This document shows positions 42,006-53,111 of a stretch of 64,000 nt of DNA, one piece after another (the stretch's first letter is position 1; each line of letters starts with the position of its first letter). This stretch comes from Chinchilla lanigera (taxonomy: Eukaryota; Chordata; Mammalia; Rodentia; Chinchillidae): contig NW_004955470.1 in assembly GCF_000276665.1 (NCBI RefSeq), positions 4,600,198 to 4,664,197 on the forward strand. The letters are read 5' to 3'. Position numbers and translations under genes: made by a program. Below the pieces are notes generated by a model that saw nothing but the letters and a program-made list of their open reading frames with translations, was not told the origin of the DNA and ran no database searches.

Positions 42006-42214
42006 AGAGAATCTATAAAAAGAGAGGCAAAATAAACCTGAAGCAAAGAGAAGGAAGGAGATAATACAGATCAAGCAGAAATAAATAACATGGAAAACAG
42101 GAAAAAATAGAGATCGATGAACAAAAGCTGGCTCTTTGAAAAATGTATACAATTTATAAACCTATGTCACAACTAACGAAGAAAAGAAAGAGAGAGATAA
42201 GATACAGAACACTC

Positions 42215-42605
42215 TTCTCAAGCACAGACCAAATGATGCCATGACTTGAAGAACATTTCACAATAGCTCAAACGGAGAAAAGGGTGCGAAAGCTGAGGCA
42301 TCGCCGGTGGAAGTGATTCCCTGTAAGATTATATTCTGGGTGAGCAAACTGGTATTACTCATCCCACTGAATTACTAATGTCCATTTTAATGAGTAAAAC
42401 TAATTAAAACTTATTAATATACATGGATTAAAATGTTATATTTGTGTTTTGCTTGTTTCAAAATTATTTGTGTAAGAAAATAACTACTTTAGGATTACAT
42501 GTTTATCATTTTGATGAAAATCATCAAAACAGGTACTGGAAGCCCACAGGAAAGCTTTTTCTGTGAACACTGCGCTATCAAAGAATAATTTTTGAACTGG
42601 CCAGT
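42215..42605. other. Intergenic, nothing assigned
   Basis: No assignable repeat between the L1 and the MIR. Confidence 0.4.
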
Positions 42606-42609
42606 TTTT

Positions 42610-42760
42610 TTTTTTCCACAGATTTAGTAGATGTGAAATTGAAACCCCCAAGAGATTAAAGGACTTTTCCAAGGTCAGACAACTAATCTGCAGCAGGGCT
42701 GTGACTCGTATCGGGTCTCCTGGTGTTCAGGCCAGGCCCCCTGCCAAGGCACAGCTGTTC
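42610..42760 (+). repeat. MIR SINE (ancient)
   Basis: AGAGATTAAAGGACTTTTCCAAGGTCAGACAACTAATCTGCAGCAGGGCTGTGACTC, CAGGCCAGGCCCCC. This is the 3' half of MIR. Confidence 0.8.
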
Positions 42761-42764
42761 AGAA

Positions 42765-44495
42765 GAGTGATCTGGGAAGGTGGCTCATCCGACCCTAGGC
42801 GAGTGGATGGCGATGTTTCATCTCAAACAGAGCCTGGGAGCTGCCCTTTTCCATGTGTGCGCCACTGACTCATGGAATACACGAACTATAGACACCATTG
42901 GAAAAGCAAAGAGAACTAAAGAGATAAGATCGAACGTCAGTCCCACTCCGCCCCAGCAACCCCACCAAGGCCAGTATTACCACGTTTTCCAACTCCACAG
43001 CATCTGAGTAAGTGCCAAAGCTGAGAAAGGGTGTGTTAATGGGCTACACTTAGCATTTTTAAGTGGATGCCACAAATTGGGTGATTAGAACATAGGCCAT
43101 GCAATGGTTCTCTGTTGGAAATTTCTTTTTTGCTTAAAAAAAGAAAGATCCACTCCTCAAAGGGCATTATCCCCCAAGGATGGCTGACACATTCTAAAAT
43201 TTAAGTTTGTGTTTCTTAACCTTAAGTAGTGAAGCAACAGCAGCATTGTAATTATTGAGTTTCAAGCTTTGAACTAACAGTTTATAAATGAAACCCACCC
43301 AAGAAGTAGTCTACACATTCTACATTTTATTAGTTCTAGCCATGCATCAAATAATGTGCATCATTTCTAGTGATGTGAGGTGCTTATCATCTCATGGAGT
43401 TATTTACCAAATGGGGCTGGACATTTTTCCAGTTTGATGTCTTCTGCTCTGGCCCTGTCTCCTGGTCTGCCGTCTCATCTCCTTACCTCCTGCTGCTCTG
43501 AGATGCCTCCAGCCTTCGCCAGACCCCTGCGTCTGCAACCTCTCACATGTTACTTGCATAGCCATGGACTCCCAAATTCTGTCATGAGGCCAGACAGTGC
43601 CATAAAAGGTCTGTTACCTACTTAAAGATGATGTGGTGTTCGCAGTGTAATGGAATAAACTGTATCCTCTTCCTAGAGCCATCGGTCATTTTTGAAGCTT
43701 TTACATACTTTAAGGACAGAGTTTCTTTGCCTGGAGCTCTTGTCTTTCTGTGAATCTAAGGGTAGTATTCAGGAAGTCCATCATTTGGATGGGAAAAATT
43801 ACATCTTTGTTCTGTCTTCTAACTGAAAAATAGCGTTTCCTTCCATTGAAAGTAGGCAGCAAACTGCAGTAGAAAGAGAAGACAGTGATTTTGCCACAGC
43901 AGAAATCTCCAGACTTGTCATTGATCTTACTGTTGTTGCAGATATTTCCAAATACTGTTTATAGTCATACTTACTTTCAAGTCACAATAATTATTAGATT
44001 TTATACTAGATTTGCTAATAATGCAGCACAAATATTACTACAACAGAAAGTTGTTTTGAAAAATATTTTGAGAATTGTGTTTCAACAAAATTGGTTTCCA
44101 TTGCAATCCCATACATTTCTTTTTATTAATTTTTAAGCATTTCTTTTTCTTGAGAAAGAATCCATAGTCTTCCTAGACTGCCAATGAGGTCCGTGGAACC
44201 ACATGTTTAAGAAATTCTTCCCTAGTGGGTTACTTATATGGGATTTCAGGAGGTACTGCAATATGTTTCGTTCTGTAACTAGAGATGTCCAAGTTATGAG
44301 CCCTGCTCTTACATGACTAGGCCGCAAAAATCAGAAGAGCTAGTACGATGACACTTGCTTGTTCCTCTATGATCTTGAACCCCATCTGGTCTTTCCATTA
44401 GAGGGGATGCCATTGTCCAATTTAACCAGAAACCTGGTCCTGTGATTGGGACACTGCTGCATTGGTTTTTGAATAATCCTTCCTGGCAAGGTGTT
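42765..44495. other. Intergenic, mostly unassigned
   Basis: The 43,430-43,620 part is C/T-rich and may be an L2 relic (CTGCTCTGAGATGCCTCC), but not enough to claim. Short ORFs (42,780-43,007, 43,380-43,625, 43,885-44,136) have no domains. Confidence 0.35.
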
Positions 44496-44499
44496 TGTT

Positions 44500-45130
44500 G
44501 CGGATTGAGTTGTATCTTCCCAAACCATGCTGAAGTTTTAACCCCTGTTACTTATGAATGTGACCTCTTTGGAAATAAGTCTTTACAGAGATAGCCACGT
44601 CAAGACTATTTCCAGAGATAGTCAAGTCAAGATGCAATCATACTGAAGTAGATATATTCTATACATATTTGAAGACACAACTAGGCTGATCCAATATGAC
44701 TGGTGTTCTTATAAGAAATGAAGAAGAAACACACAGAGAAAAGAATGCCACGTGATGATAGAGGCAAAACTCAGAGATGCAGCTACAAGCCAAGGGGTAC
44801 CAAGGATTGCTACTAATAACCAGAACCTAGAGAGAGGTGAGGAAGGTTTTTACCCAAAGTTTCAGGAGGATCTTTGTCCTACTGACACATTGATTTCAGA
44901 TTTCTATTTTTTAGAAAGGAGAGAATAAAATTTTGGGCTGAGTGCATCACTTAGTGATGGAGCACTTGCCCAGGATGCACAAAATCCTGGGCTCAATCCC
45001 CAGAACTACACAAAAGCAAAAGAAAGAAAAAGAAAAAGAAAAAGAAAAAGAAAAAGAAAAAGAAAAAGAAAAAGAAAAAGAAAAAGATTACAGTGCTGCA
45101 CTCTGTTTTCTGCAGCCCTAGGAAATGAAT
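44500..45130 (+). mobile_element. MLT1-like LTR with ID insertion
   Basis: GTTGCGGATTGAGTTGTATCTTCC, AATGTGACCTCTTTGGAAATAAGTCTTTACAGAG, TGATCCAATATGACTGGTGTTCTTATAAG, AGCTACAAGCCAAGG and GTTTTCTGCAGCCCTAGGAAATGAATCC mark an almost complete MLT1-type LTR. The ID at 44,933-45,088 divides it. Confidence 0.9.
44933..45088 (+). repeat. ID SINE with (AAAAAG)n tail
   Basis: TTGGGCTGAGTGCATCACTTAGTGATGGAGCACTTGCCCAGGATGCACAAAATCCTGGGCTCAATCCCCAG, then about 12 AAAAAG/GAAAAA units. The SINE tail has expanded into a hexanucleotide repeat. Confidence 0.9.
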
Positions 45131-45139
45131 CCAGTGGGT

Positions 45140-46190
45140 ATCAGAGTGCAATACGGGAAGAGGATAGGGACCCCACCGAGTCACAGAACTGCTTATGTGC
45201 CTTTTGGAGTCTAGTTGCTAATAAGGCCTGTGCATGTGGCGAGTCTGGCCTGAGACGAACACTGATTGCTGCATACCATCTGGTTGCGAGGTTGTAGGGA
45301 AGGAAATATATAGCTCCCACCCACGTCCAGCTGGTGAAGCCTGGAGATACCCAAAATAGCTGTACAATTGTTGGGCCTGGAGTTTGGCTTAGCTCAGTTA
45401 AAAACAGAGTGCCTCACTCCCTTTTTATGTTACACTTGGCGAAAGCTGCCCCATCTCACAGATGTTTCAAATGAAATTGTCTCCTAACACTTTTATTCAT
45501 TGCTTCTTCTTTCCATGAACACCAAACACAAATTCTGGGGAGGCTGGGTGGAGACCAAAGCCACCTATGCTGGTTCTGTGTTACTCTGTCTCCTTTTTCT
45601 GAGGATGAACTCCTGGGGAGGATGCCATACTTTGTACAGAGATGTATGCTGCTCTACCCAGCAGTTCTACTAGATTTCCATCTTGTCCACTTCCCAGGAG
45701 AGCAAGGTTTCACTTAAGTTAGGGCTATTTTCTCTATTTCTATTTGAGAAGCCAAACCATGTCATTAGATAGCAAGTTACCTATTCAGACACTCATTTTA
45801 GGAGACACTTTGATCTAGCAAGCAGAGGTATTCTGAAGCTTTCAAACTCACTTCCCCTGTTGGGACACTCAGTGAAGGAGTGGTGGAGGATGAGGATTCA
45901 GTGAAGGCAAGGCTTGGGTTTTGTGTTCCACTGTATTTTCTTCCTCTTTTAAATCTCCATTTCCTTCACACTTGGGTCTGAATCTCTATATGTTCTAGTT
46001 AGTCCTCCTACTGTGGTGACCCAAGCCTTCTGCTCTCACCTGGATATGTGGCCTGAATTCCAATAGACTCATACATAAAGCCCTTAAAATACAGTACAGC
46101 ATTCATAAAAACCATTCAATCTTTCAATAGATAGTTTGCCCCAGGCTAAATTCGAAGTCAAATATTGACCTAAATAAACCTATGGTCATA
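45140..46190. other. Intergenic, nothing assigned
   Basis: No repeat or ORF supports a call. Confidence 0.4.
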
Positions 46191-46194
46191 TCAT

Positions 46195-46240
46195 CTAACA
46201 GTGAAATGCTCTACCCCTGAGCTGTATCCCTTGCTCATGT
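46195..46240 (-). repeat. ID SINE 5' part, antisense, truncated
   Basis: AAATGCTCTACCCCTGAGCTGTATCCCTTGC is a reversed ID A-box region. Confidence 0.6.
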
Positions 46241-46277
46241 AATCTACTCTTTAAATAGCCTTCAACCTTCTCCATTC

Positions 46278-46340
46278 CAGAGAGAGAGGGGCAGAGAGAC
46301 AGAGAGACAGATAGATAGATAGATAGAGAAAGAGAGAGAA
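46278..46340. repeat. GA/GACA/GATA microsatellite
   Basis: Purine-rich AGAGAGAG, AGACAGAGAG, then (GATA)n, followed by AGAGAGAG. Confidence 0.9.
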
Positions 46341-46489
46341 GAACTCTGAAACCCCTTTGGACTCACAAATGCCTAGTCTTATACCCCAAACCAAGCTGCC
46401 AACTGAAGAAAAAAATACTGTTAAAATATCTACTAATATAGTAAATTGCACCAATTGACTCAGTCTTGTAGACCTTGGAAAAATTGCGT

Positions 46490-47057
46490 ATGATCATGTT
46501 GTATAATCTTTATACATTTCTGAATTCAGTTTATTAGTATTTCATTGGGAATTTTTGTATCTATATTCATAGAGCTGGCCTGTCATTTTAGTTCCTGTGG
46601 CATGTTTATTTGGTTTAGGTGTCAGAGTAATACTGACCTTGCCAAATGAGTTTGAATTGTTCTTTCCTTATCAATTTGGGAAGATTTACTGTTAGTTGTT
46701 CTAATGTTTGCTAGGATTCATCACTGAAGCTTATCAAGTAAGTGACATCAATACTGGGCTTTGATGAATGAGGAGGAATTTCTCAGGGAGCAGAACTTGA
46801 GGCAGAGAGAGTACTATTCCTGGAAAGGCTGTGTGTGTACAATTTTAGATTATTACTGTTGGGCATGGTTTTTTTGTTTTGTCTTCTGTTCTTTATTTTG
46901 TTTATAGATTTTAATTCCTAGTTCAACATGGTTAATATTTGTATGTCTATTCAGATCTACTGTTTCTTCTTTAGTAGTTTCAGTAGTTTCTGTACTTGTA
47001 GGAATTAGCTCATTACATCTAAGTTATCTATTTTGTTGGCCTATGGTTGTTCATAGT
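46490..47057 (-). mobile_element. Old L1 ORF2 fragment, antisense, interrupted
   Basis: Reversed ORF2 RT region: TTCTGAATTCAGTTTATTAGTATTTCATTGGGAATTTTTG, then AGTAATACTGACCTTGCCAAATGAG before the interruption at 46,735, and CTAAGTTATCTATTTTGTTGGCCTATGGTTGTTCATAGTA after it. Confidence 0.8.
46725..46858 (+). repeat. Local direct duplication, copy 1
   Basis: TGAAGCTTATCAAGTAAGTGACATCAATACTGGG to TTTTAGATTATTACTG. It sits inside the antisense L1. The partner is at 47,573. Confidence 0.9.
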
Positions 47058-47570
47058 ACAGTGGTACCTCAGTTCACAAACTTAATTTGTTCCACAATTC
47101 TGGTCACAAATTGAATTAAATTTCCTCATAAGGGTCAATGTAAATAAGATTAATCTGTTCTGAACCATATGTATTTTAAACCACAAAAATATGAAACAAA
47201 GTACAATACAGTACAGTATGAAGAGAACACTAACATTGCTTGAAGTGACTTCCTGCATGGAGGACAGGAAGGTGGGTGGGGAGGAGGGCTTTGTGTGGAG
47301 GGAGAGTCCCCCTCCAGCAGGACATCAGGAGATCTACTTTGAGGGCCTGGGATTATAGCTCAGTGAGGTCCTGAGTTTGATTCCCGGTAACGCCCCCCTC
47401 AAAAAAAAAGAAACACTGTTACTGGCTATTCTTTGATGCATTGTCATGCTGTCTTTTTTATGTTTAGTGTTAGGCTGTCAAAGGGAAATCAGGTGGAGCA
47501 GGGGAGAGGACCACAGTAGTCAGTTCAATGCGAAAGTGTAGCAATAGAGATAAAGTGCTCCGGAGACTAG
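47058..47570. mobile_element. DNA transposon relic (Tc1/mariner or Tigger class), split by ID
   Basis: Starts CAGTGGTACCTCAGTTCACAAACTTAATTTGTTCC, a typical end of a mammalian Tigger/mariner-class MITE, followed by ATTAAATTTCCTCATAAGG and AATACAGTACAGTATG. The right part after the ID (47,344-47,412) has no clear matching end. Confidence 0.6.
47344..47412 (+). repeat. ID SINE, deleted
   Basis: GGGCCTGGGATTATAGCTCAGTGAGGTCCTGAGTTTGATTCCCGGTAACGCCCCCC then an A-run. The central part between A and B boxes is deleted. Confidence 0.8.
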
Positions 47571-47572
47571 AG

Positions 47573-47705
47573 TGAAGCTTATCAAGTAAGTGACATCAAT
47601 ACTGGGTTTGATGAATGAGAAGGAATGTCTCAGGGAGCAGAACTTGAGGCAGAGAGAGTACTATTCCTGGAAAGACTATGTGTATACAATTTTAGATTAT
47701 TACTG
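47573..47705 (+). repeat. Local direct duplication, copy 2
   Basis: Same segment as 46,725-46,858 with about nine differences by eye (GGGTTTGATG for GGGCTTTGATG, GAGAAGGAATG for GAGGAGGAATT, AAGACTATGTG for AAGGCTGTGTG). Confidence 0.9.
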
Positions 47706-47709
47706 CGGG

Positions 47710-48125
47710 TCAAGTAAGCAATAATGCATATTTCATGTTCAGTGCAGTAGGGGCCCAATGAAGCTCGTGATCCTTCCTTCCAGGAGATGAGAATCTAGCT
47801 GGAAACACAAAACCACTGTTGGCTACATAGTGAGCTGCACCTACACCTATAAGACAGTATATTATTGCAAAGAGAGCAGGCAGAATCCAGGCACTACAAG
47901 AGGGCCAAGTGGCCCAAGTAACTCGAGAATGAAGTAGTAAAAATACTTCACAGGAAGGGCAGCAGAACAGAGCCTCAGAGGACAGAACAGAGCAGAAACA
48001 AACCCTGCAGTCATGTGTCTCCCCAAGGCTGGTCAACGAAAGGGTGGAACTGAGGGCATCACCCAATTTGTGGAGTAGCCTCACACACAGGAAGACCCCT
48101 ACATCATTACAGCATGGTGCCATCG
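47710..48125 (-). repeat. Probable L2 LINE fragment, antisense
   Basis: GGGGCCCAATGAAGCTCGTGATCC, AGGAGATGAGAATCTAGCTGG and following sequence fit reversed L2, loosely. A 137-codon minus-strand ORF spans it, with a hydrophobic LFAIIYCLIGVGAAHYV segment but no family. Probably chance. Confidence 0.4.
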
Positions 48126-48129
48126 ATGT

Positions 48130-48825
48130 GCTCAGCTTGGATCACTGAGGTCATTATACTATCCAGTTATTGAAATCAATGATTTTCATTCCCCGCCTCT
48201 TCTCTCTACTTCAGAGAGATTGCAAGCAGGTAGGTTGTACAGAAAGCAGGATCGAGCAACCAGCAGGTTATTTTGTCAGCGGCATCCCATGGACCACATT
48301 GGATGCCATCCTCCTCCCACAGCAATGGTGTTCCTGGGAAGAAAGCATGAGCTTTGGGCATAGGTAGCCCCCTTACACCTCATTAGTAGTGAATTGGGCG
48401 GAACCCTTCTGAACATGCTAGCTGAGGTCCCAGGTGCGCACAGGTGTGCCAATGACACCAAGGCAAGGACTTGATTAAGGCTGATAAGGGTAACTTACAG
48501 TTAATACTGATGAAAGTTTTACTTTCCAAGCTTTGATTCGATTATTTTTTGAGTAGGCTAAATTTTTAGAAGACACAAAATAATGTTCAGTAAAAATTCT
48601 TCTTTCCATCTGTTTCCCTAAACACTTGCTTCCTTTTCCTGAAGGCATCCAACACTGCAATTTCTTGAGTCTCTTCCAGAAACAGTGTCTACACAGACAA
48701 GCACTCACATGCGTCAGTAAAGAAAATTTGATTATAAAGAAAATTTGATTAGTATCAGATTTTTTATTGTTGTCAGTATAACATTAGCAATAAATTTTCT
48801 TCTCTTCAGGGGGAAATAGTTATTA
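48130..48825. other. Intergenic, nothing assigned
   Basis: No repeat or coding feature supported. GAAAATTTGATTA occurs twice near 48,722-48,750. Confidence 0.4.
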
Positions 48826-48829
48826 GCTC

Positions 48830-49330
48830 TTGAAATTACAAAATAATGCATATTCATTTTAGCAAGCCTAGAAAATACAAAAAAGAAAAGACAGAAAAGG
48901 AAAATTCTCCCTTATCCCAGCACTTGGCAATAACATTTAGTTATCTAAATTATTTATACAGCCTTCTAGTATTTTCACATGACATGTACAATATATTTTA
49001 GTGAATTTTTAAATTTTCCTTCACTATAGTGTTTCTACCTTGCAAGTCATTAAATGTGTTTTCTAGACATCTTTTTTTTTTTTTTGGTTTTTCTCCGGTA
49101 CCGGGAACCGAACTCAGGACCTTGCGCTTGCCAGGCAGGCGCTTTTGCCGCTGAGCTAAATCCTCAGCCCCTTAGACATCTTTTTTAATCCCTTGTTTGT
49201 GTATGACATAATTTATTTAACATGATCTCTTGTTTGAAATTCAGATTGACTACAGTTTTGCACAGTTATAACTTTCATTTGATGTATATTTAGCCTTTAT
49301 TTATTGATGGCTTTATAATTTAGGTGCAAA
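48830..49330. repeat. Ancient LINE-like relic, split by ID
   Basis: Phrases such as AAAATACAAAAAAGAAAAGACAGAAAAGG, then TTATCCCAGCACTTGGC, and after the ID GACATAATTTATTTAACATGATC and TATTGATGGCTTTATAATTTAGGTG resemble an old L1-type relic. Orientation and family uncertain. Confidence 0.45.
49072..49172 (-). repeat. Young ID SINE, antisense, with TSD
   Basis: T-run, GGTTTTTCTCCGGTACCGGGAACCGAACTCAGGACCTTGCGC...GCTGAGCTAAATCCTCAGCCCC. Flanked by TAGACATCTTTTTT at 49,064 and 49,173. Confidence 0.97.
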
Positions 49331-49334
49331 TTGT

Positions 49335-49762
49335 CAGGGAGAAGGCTGTTCTGTCACTGTCTTGATAACATACATTCCTCGAGCACAGTGCCTGGCTAAA
49401 TGAATTTAATGGTTTCAAGACCATACCCCAAATAAAAATGCCTGGTTCAAGCAAAATTAATCAGAAAGTTTCGGGTTTCTAATATTTGACTTTTGGAAGC
49501 TAGGATAGTATTCTTTCATTTAGAGCTACAAATTCTGTTTAGGATGCACCAAAGATCTGTTCATTCTCTTTTATAGCAAGAAGAATTGTAACTTAGGATC
49601 TTAAATATGGAATGAAGTCAGAAAATGGGCCTAGGTTTTTACAAAGCTAACTTCCTCAATTCCCCCTGTTTGGGGACAGAGGAGAACATTTTACACCACT
49701 GGAATAAATGAACTCTAGGACACTTATACCAAGCTAGAAAACAGCAGATAAAACACCCTCTG
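49335..49762. other. Intergenic, nothing assigned
   Basis: A CACAGTGCCTGGCTAAATGAATTTAATGG string at 49,385 looks like an L2 end. The rest is unassigned. Confidence 0.35.
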
Positions 49763-49767
49763 CACAA

Positions 49768-50142
49768 GTGTCCTGGTTGCTTTTCTCTCATTGTTAAGAC
49801 AAAATACCTGATGCTCAAAATTAAGGAAGGAAAGGTTTATTTAGCTCACAATTTGTAGAGGTTTTAGTCCACACCTGGCGGGCTCCAAGGCAGAGTGGCA
49901 CATGGCGAGGGCAACTGTTCATGGTGGTGAGAAACGGCAAAAACAACAAGGGTAGAAAGGGAGGAGCAGCCAAGAGCAAGCCTCTTTCTCTCCCTTACAT
50001 TATATGCAGGCTGCCCGCCCCAGGGTGGGTATAGCACGCACACCCACAATCCCAGCATTGGCCCAATCATAAACTCAAGAAGCCTGCCCCATGACTGCAT
50101 GAGGCTTTGAGGGGACATCCAGACACAAACCGTAACAAGTAA
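49768..50142 (-). mobile_element. ERVL-MaLR solo LTR, antisense
   Basis: TCATTGTTAAGACAAAATACCTGATGCTC, AAAGGTTTATTTAGCTCACAATTTGTAGAGG, AGAGTGGCACATGGCGAGGGCAACTG, CAATCCCAGCATTGG and GCCCCATGACTGCATGAGGCTTTGAGGGGACATCC. It is the same LTR family as 29,310-29,672, in reverse. The minus-strand ORF 49,864-50,118 starts with MSPQSLMQSW, like the ORF in that LTR. Confidence 0.85.
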
Positions 50143-50231
50143 GTATAAGACAACACCTTTTACACATTACCAATAGCTGCTTTCTCAAAATATTTCCTTG
50201 TTCTTCTAGGAAAGTCAGTTTTAAAAGAAGA

Positions 50232-50312
50232 TAGTCATAGTGCTGGTGAGGTAGCTCAGTGGTAGCTCAAGGTCCTTGGCTCATTCTCCACTACCATCAA
50301 ATAAAACAAGGG
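50232..50312 (+). repeat. ID SINE, diverged
   Basis: AGTGCTGGTGAGGTAGCTCAGTGGTAGCTCAAGGTCCTTGGCTCATTCTCCACTACCATC, then A-rich. Confidence 0.75.
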
Positions 50313-50314
50313 AT

Positions 50315-51110
50315 GGCCCATAGACAGTTGGGCTCTTGTTTATTGTTACTGTAAATGAGGCAATAGAATCTTTGATACTTGCTCAGTCTGCAAAGAACTC
50401 CTTCCCATCCCTAACTCTGAGTCTTCACAAGGGAAGCAAAGAAAAGTGCCTCGAGCACAAAGGGAAGTTAACACAAGAAAGAAGACAGAGGATGCTCCAC
50501 TCCTGACTCAGCCAGAGGTTGGCATTTCACAAAGGATGCCTGGACATCCCCACTGTTGACAAACCCCGTGCCTGGCTACTGACATGTCTGCGAGGACAAG
50601 GAGACCCAGCTGTAGTGACAGTGGTAGGAACCATTGGGTATTTGGGTGCCTGATCTTCTTCTTCATTTCAGAGGAAACTTCTATAGCAAGTCAGGCTGGG
50701 TGAGACATGTGCAGGTGGAAAGAAATCTCCTGCACACTTTGGACGCTGAATACATTTTCAGAGACAAAAACAATCATGGGTCCCCTCTTCACTGGCAAAC
50801 AGACTTGGACTAGCATGGCAGAAGGAAGATCTTTCTCGGGTTTTCCTTTCCCTGAAGGTATAAAAAAAACGCTTCTACTTGTTAATTTTTTTATGATCAT
50901 CTTTTAGACACTGAGGGAGAAAGTTCTATTCTCAGAATGATATTTTTATTTTTAAAGTGACTCCCATTTTCTCTCCAATGCATCTGACCTCGCAATAAAC
51001 CCAACATCACAAAGAAATTATAGTTTTGCTTTTGGCAGAATCAGATATAATCAATAAAAGTTCATAAAGCCAAGTACATAAGCCCTGAAATATATGCAAC
51101 TGGTTTTTAA
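50315..51110. other. Intergenic, nothing assigned
   Basis: Opposed ORFs of 66-69 codons at 50,691-50,907 read the same segment on both strands; neither has a domain. Confidence 0.4.
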
Positions 51111-51114
51111 AAAA

Positions 51115-51295
51115 CTTTTATTTTTAATTAATTGTAGACTCACAGGAAGTCATACAAATAATAGAGAGTGTTCCCTACAGTTTTTCCTCAGGTTCCAAGG
51201 TAATACCTTATGTAACCGCAGAATACTATCCAAGCCATGACACTGGCGCTGACATGCGCTATTGCCACAATTCTTTTTGGACAGCTGACAGTTTA
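51115..51295 (-). repeat. L1M 3' UTR-like fragment (orientation uncertain)
   Basis: GACTCACAGGAAGTCATACAAATAATAGAGAGTGTTCCCTACAG, then CTTATGTAACCGCAGAATACTATCCAAGCCATGACACTGGC. This is the conserved 'bleeding' block of old L1 3' UTRs. Confidence 0.65.
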
Positions 51296-51297
51296 GA

Positions 51298-51997
51298 AAC
51301 TGAAAACTGAAAGCCTTAAAACCTAAGAAAAGAAAGACATTTCATCTTCTAAAATCGGCCACTATCAGGTTCAAGTTCATGTTGGATGCTCATTTTTCAG
51401 GTTGCTACTCTTGGAAAAGGTAATCAATTTTTGTTTCATTTTTAAAACATTGAACCTTTAATTACCCCTATTTCTCAGTGAAAGAAAATCTATTGTAGCT
51501 GAAACTCTCTGATTCAAAGATTGGGACTAATTGTTAACTGCTTCATTGAAAATATAGGAACCATTGAGAAAATACCATAGAGATTTTATATACTGCATCT
51601 AACCTGGCTTATATATACATGTTCATTCTCCAATCTTTTGTACAAGGTTGCAGGAAAAAATTTGGTACTTTCATGAAAAACTATGCAGCATCAATTGCGT
51701 ACCTTTCTGCCTTATCAGATAGATTCTATGGGGGTAACTTTACACAACTGTGCAATTTTACAAATCTCTGCATTTTATGTAACTGATAAACATACAAATT
51801 ATTCTGTCTACTTGTGATTGCTTTTCTTCTCCCCCATGGGAAAGCCCATTGGCCTCCATTCAATCTACTCCTTAAAAATTCATTCTTCTTTGACTTCTCC
51901 TTAGAAGGGTTATACTATTTGCCTGGCTCCTTCATTTGATGTTGTAGTGGATTGATAACTGGTGGTCAACTTATAACCCCCAGCTGAACTGAGTGAG
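51298..51997. other. Intergenic, nothing assigned
   Basis: AT-rich sequence up to the assembly gap. No feature supported. Confidence 0.4.
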
Positions 51998-52712
51998 NNN
52001 NNNNNNNNNNNNNNNNNNNNNNNNNNNNNNNNNNNNNNNNNNNNNNNNNNNNNNNNNNNNNNNNNNNNNNNNNNNNNNNNNNNNNNNNNNNNNNNNNNNN
52101 NNNNNNNNNNNNNNNNNNNNNNNNNNNNNNNNNNNNNNNNNNNNNNNNNNNNNNNNNNNNNNNNNNNNNNNNNNNNNNNNNNNNNNNNNNNNNNNNNNNN
52201 NNNNNNNNNNNNNNNNNNNNNNNNNNNNNNNNNNNNNNNNNNNNNNNNNNNNNNNNNNNNNNNNNNNNNNNNNNNNNNNNNNNNNNNNNNNNNNNNNNNN
52301 NNNNNNNNNNNNNNNNNNNNNNNNNNNNNNNNNNNNNNNNNNNNNNNNNNNNNNNNNNNNNNNNNNNNNNNNNNNNNNNNNNNNNNNNNNNNNNNNNNNN
52401 NNNNNNNNNNNNNNNNNNNNNNNNNNNNNNNNNNNNNNNNNNNNNNNNNNNNNNNNNNNNNNNNNNNNNNNNNNNNNNNNNNNNNNNNNNNNNNNNNNNN
52501 NNNNNNNNNNNNNNNNNNNNNNNNNNNNNNNNNNNNNNNNNNNNNNNNNNNNNNNNNNNNNNNNNNNNNNNNNNNNNNNNNNNNNNNNNNNNNNNNNNNN
52601 NNNNNNNNNNNNNNNNNNNNNNNNNNNNNNNNNNNNNNNNNNNNNNNNNNNNNNNNNNNNNNNNNNNNNNNNNNNNNNNNNNNNNNNNNNNNNNNNNNNN
52701 NNNNNNNNNNNN
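51998..52712. other. Assembly gap (715 N)
   Basis: Run of N. Any ORF across it is meaningless. Confidence 1.
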
Positions 52713-53105
52713 TTATAAATAATCATATGAAGTATGTGTCCTGTATTATGTTGTTCCCCTTGCAAAATAAGCCGCCCCAAACCGACACAGATGTATTTAA
52801 TAAAATCTTCTACATGTGCTCACTTTTATATTTGAATAAAAGTCATGACTTTACTTCTTTCTAAGGCTTATGTTTCATTGGGTTTTTTTCTTTGAATGAT
52901 TGTTCATCGGTCAGAGTTTTTCCTCTTTCTCTCAAAAATGACCCTCAGATAATAATGATGTCCATTTTCTATAAGGAGGAAATAGACCTTAGAGATACAT
53001 GCAAAATAATCTGAGACCTGAACACTTGTAGGTTTCTATGACTTCTCATCCTCTGCCCCATTTTGGGGTGGAGTCTCATGTATTCCTCATGCAATAGTAG
53101 TGCTA
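52713..53105. other. Intergenic, nothing assigned
   Basis: Short AT-rich stretch after the gap with no feature supported. Confidence 0.4.
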
Positions 53106-53111
53106 TTTATG

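Larger units (their letters stand above)
40680..42210 (+). mobile_element. Second old L1 ORF2 copy (endonuclease region)
   Basis: Repeats the part of ORF2 seen at 37.7-38.7 kb: GGCATTAAATGTAAATGGTTTACAG, GACTTGAGAGCAAAGAAAATTACTAGAG, CATATGTATGCACCAAAAAACAGAGC, ACAGCACCACCATCCAAGAG, GATCGATGAACAAAAGCTGGCTCTTTG. It is a separate insertion, since the ORF2 order restarts. Two B1s interrupt it. Confidence 0.85.

Noticed and set aside
47710..48123. 137-codon minus-strand ORF with a hydrophobic segment
   Set aside because: Sequence resembles reversed L2, and no family or start context supports it.
51971..52780. ORFs of 241 and 269 codons
   Set aside because: They are created by the run of N.
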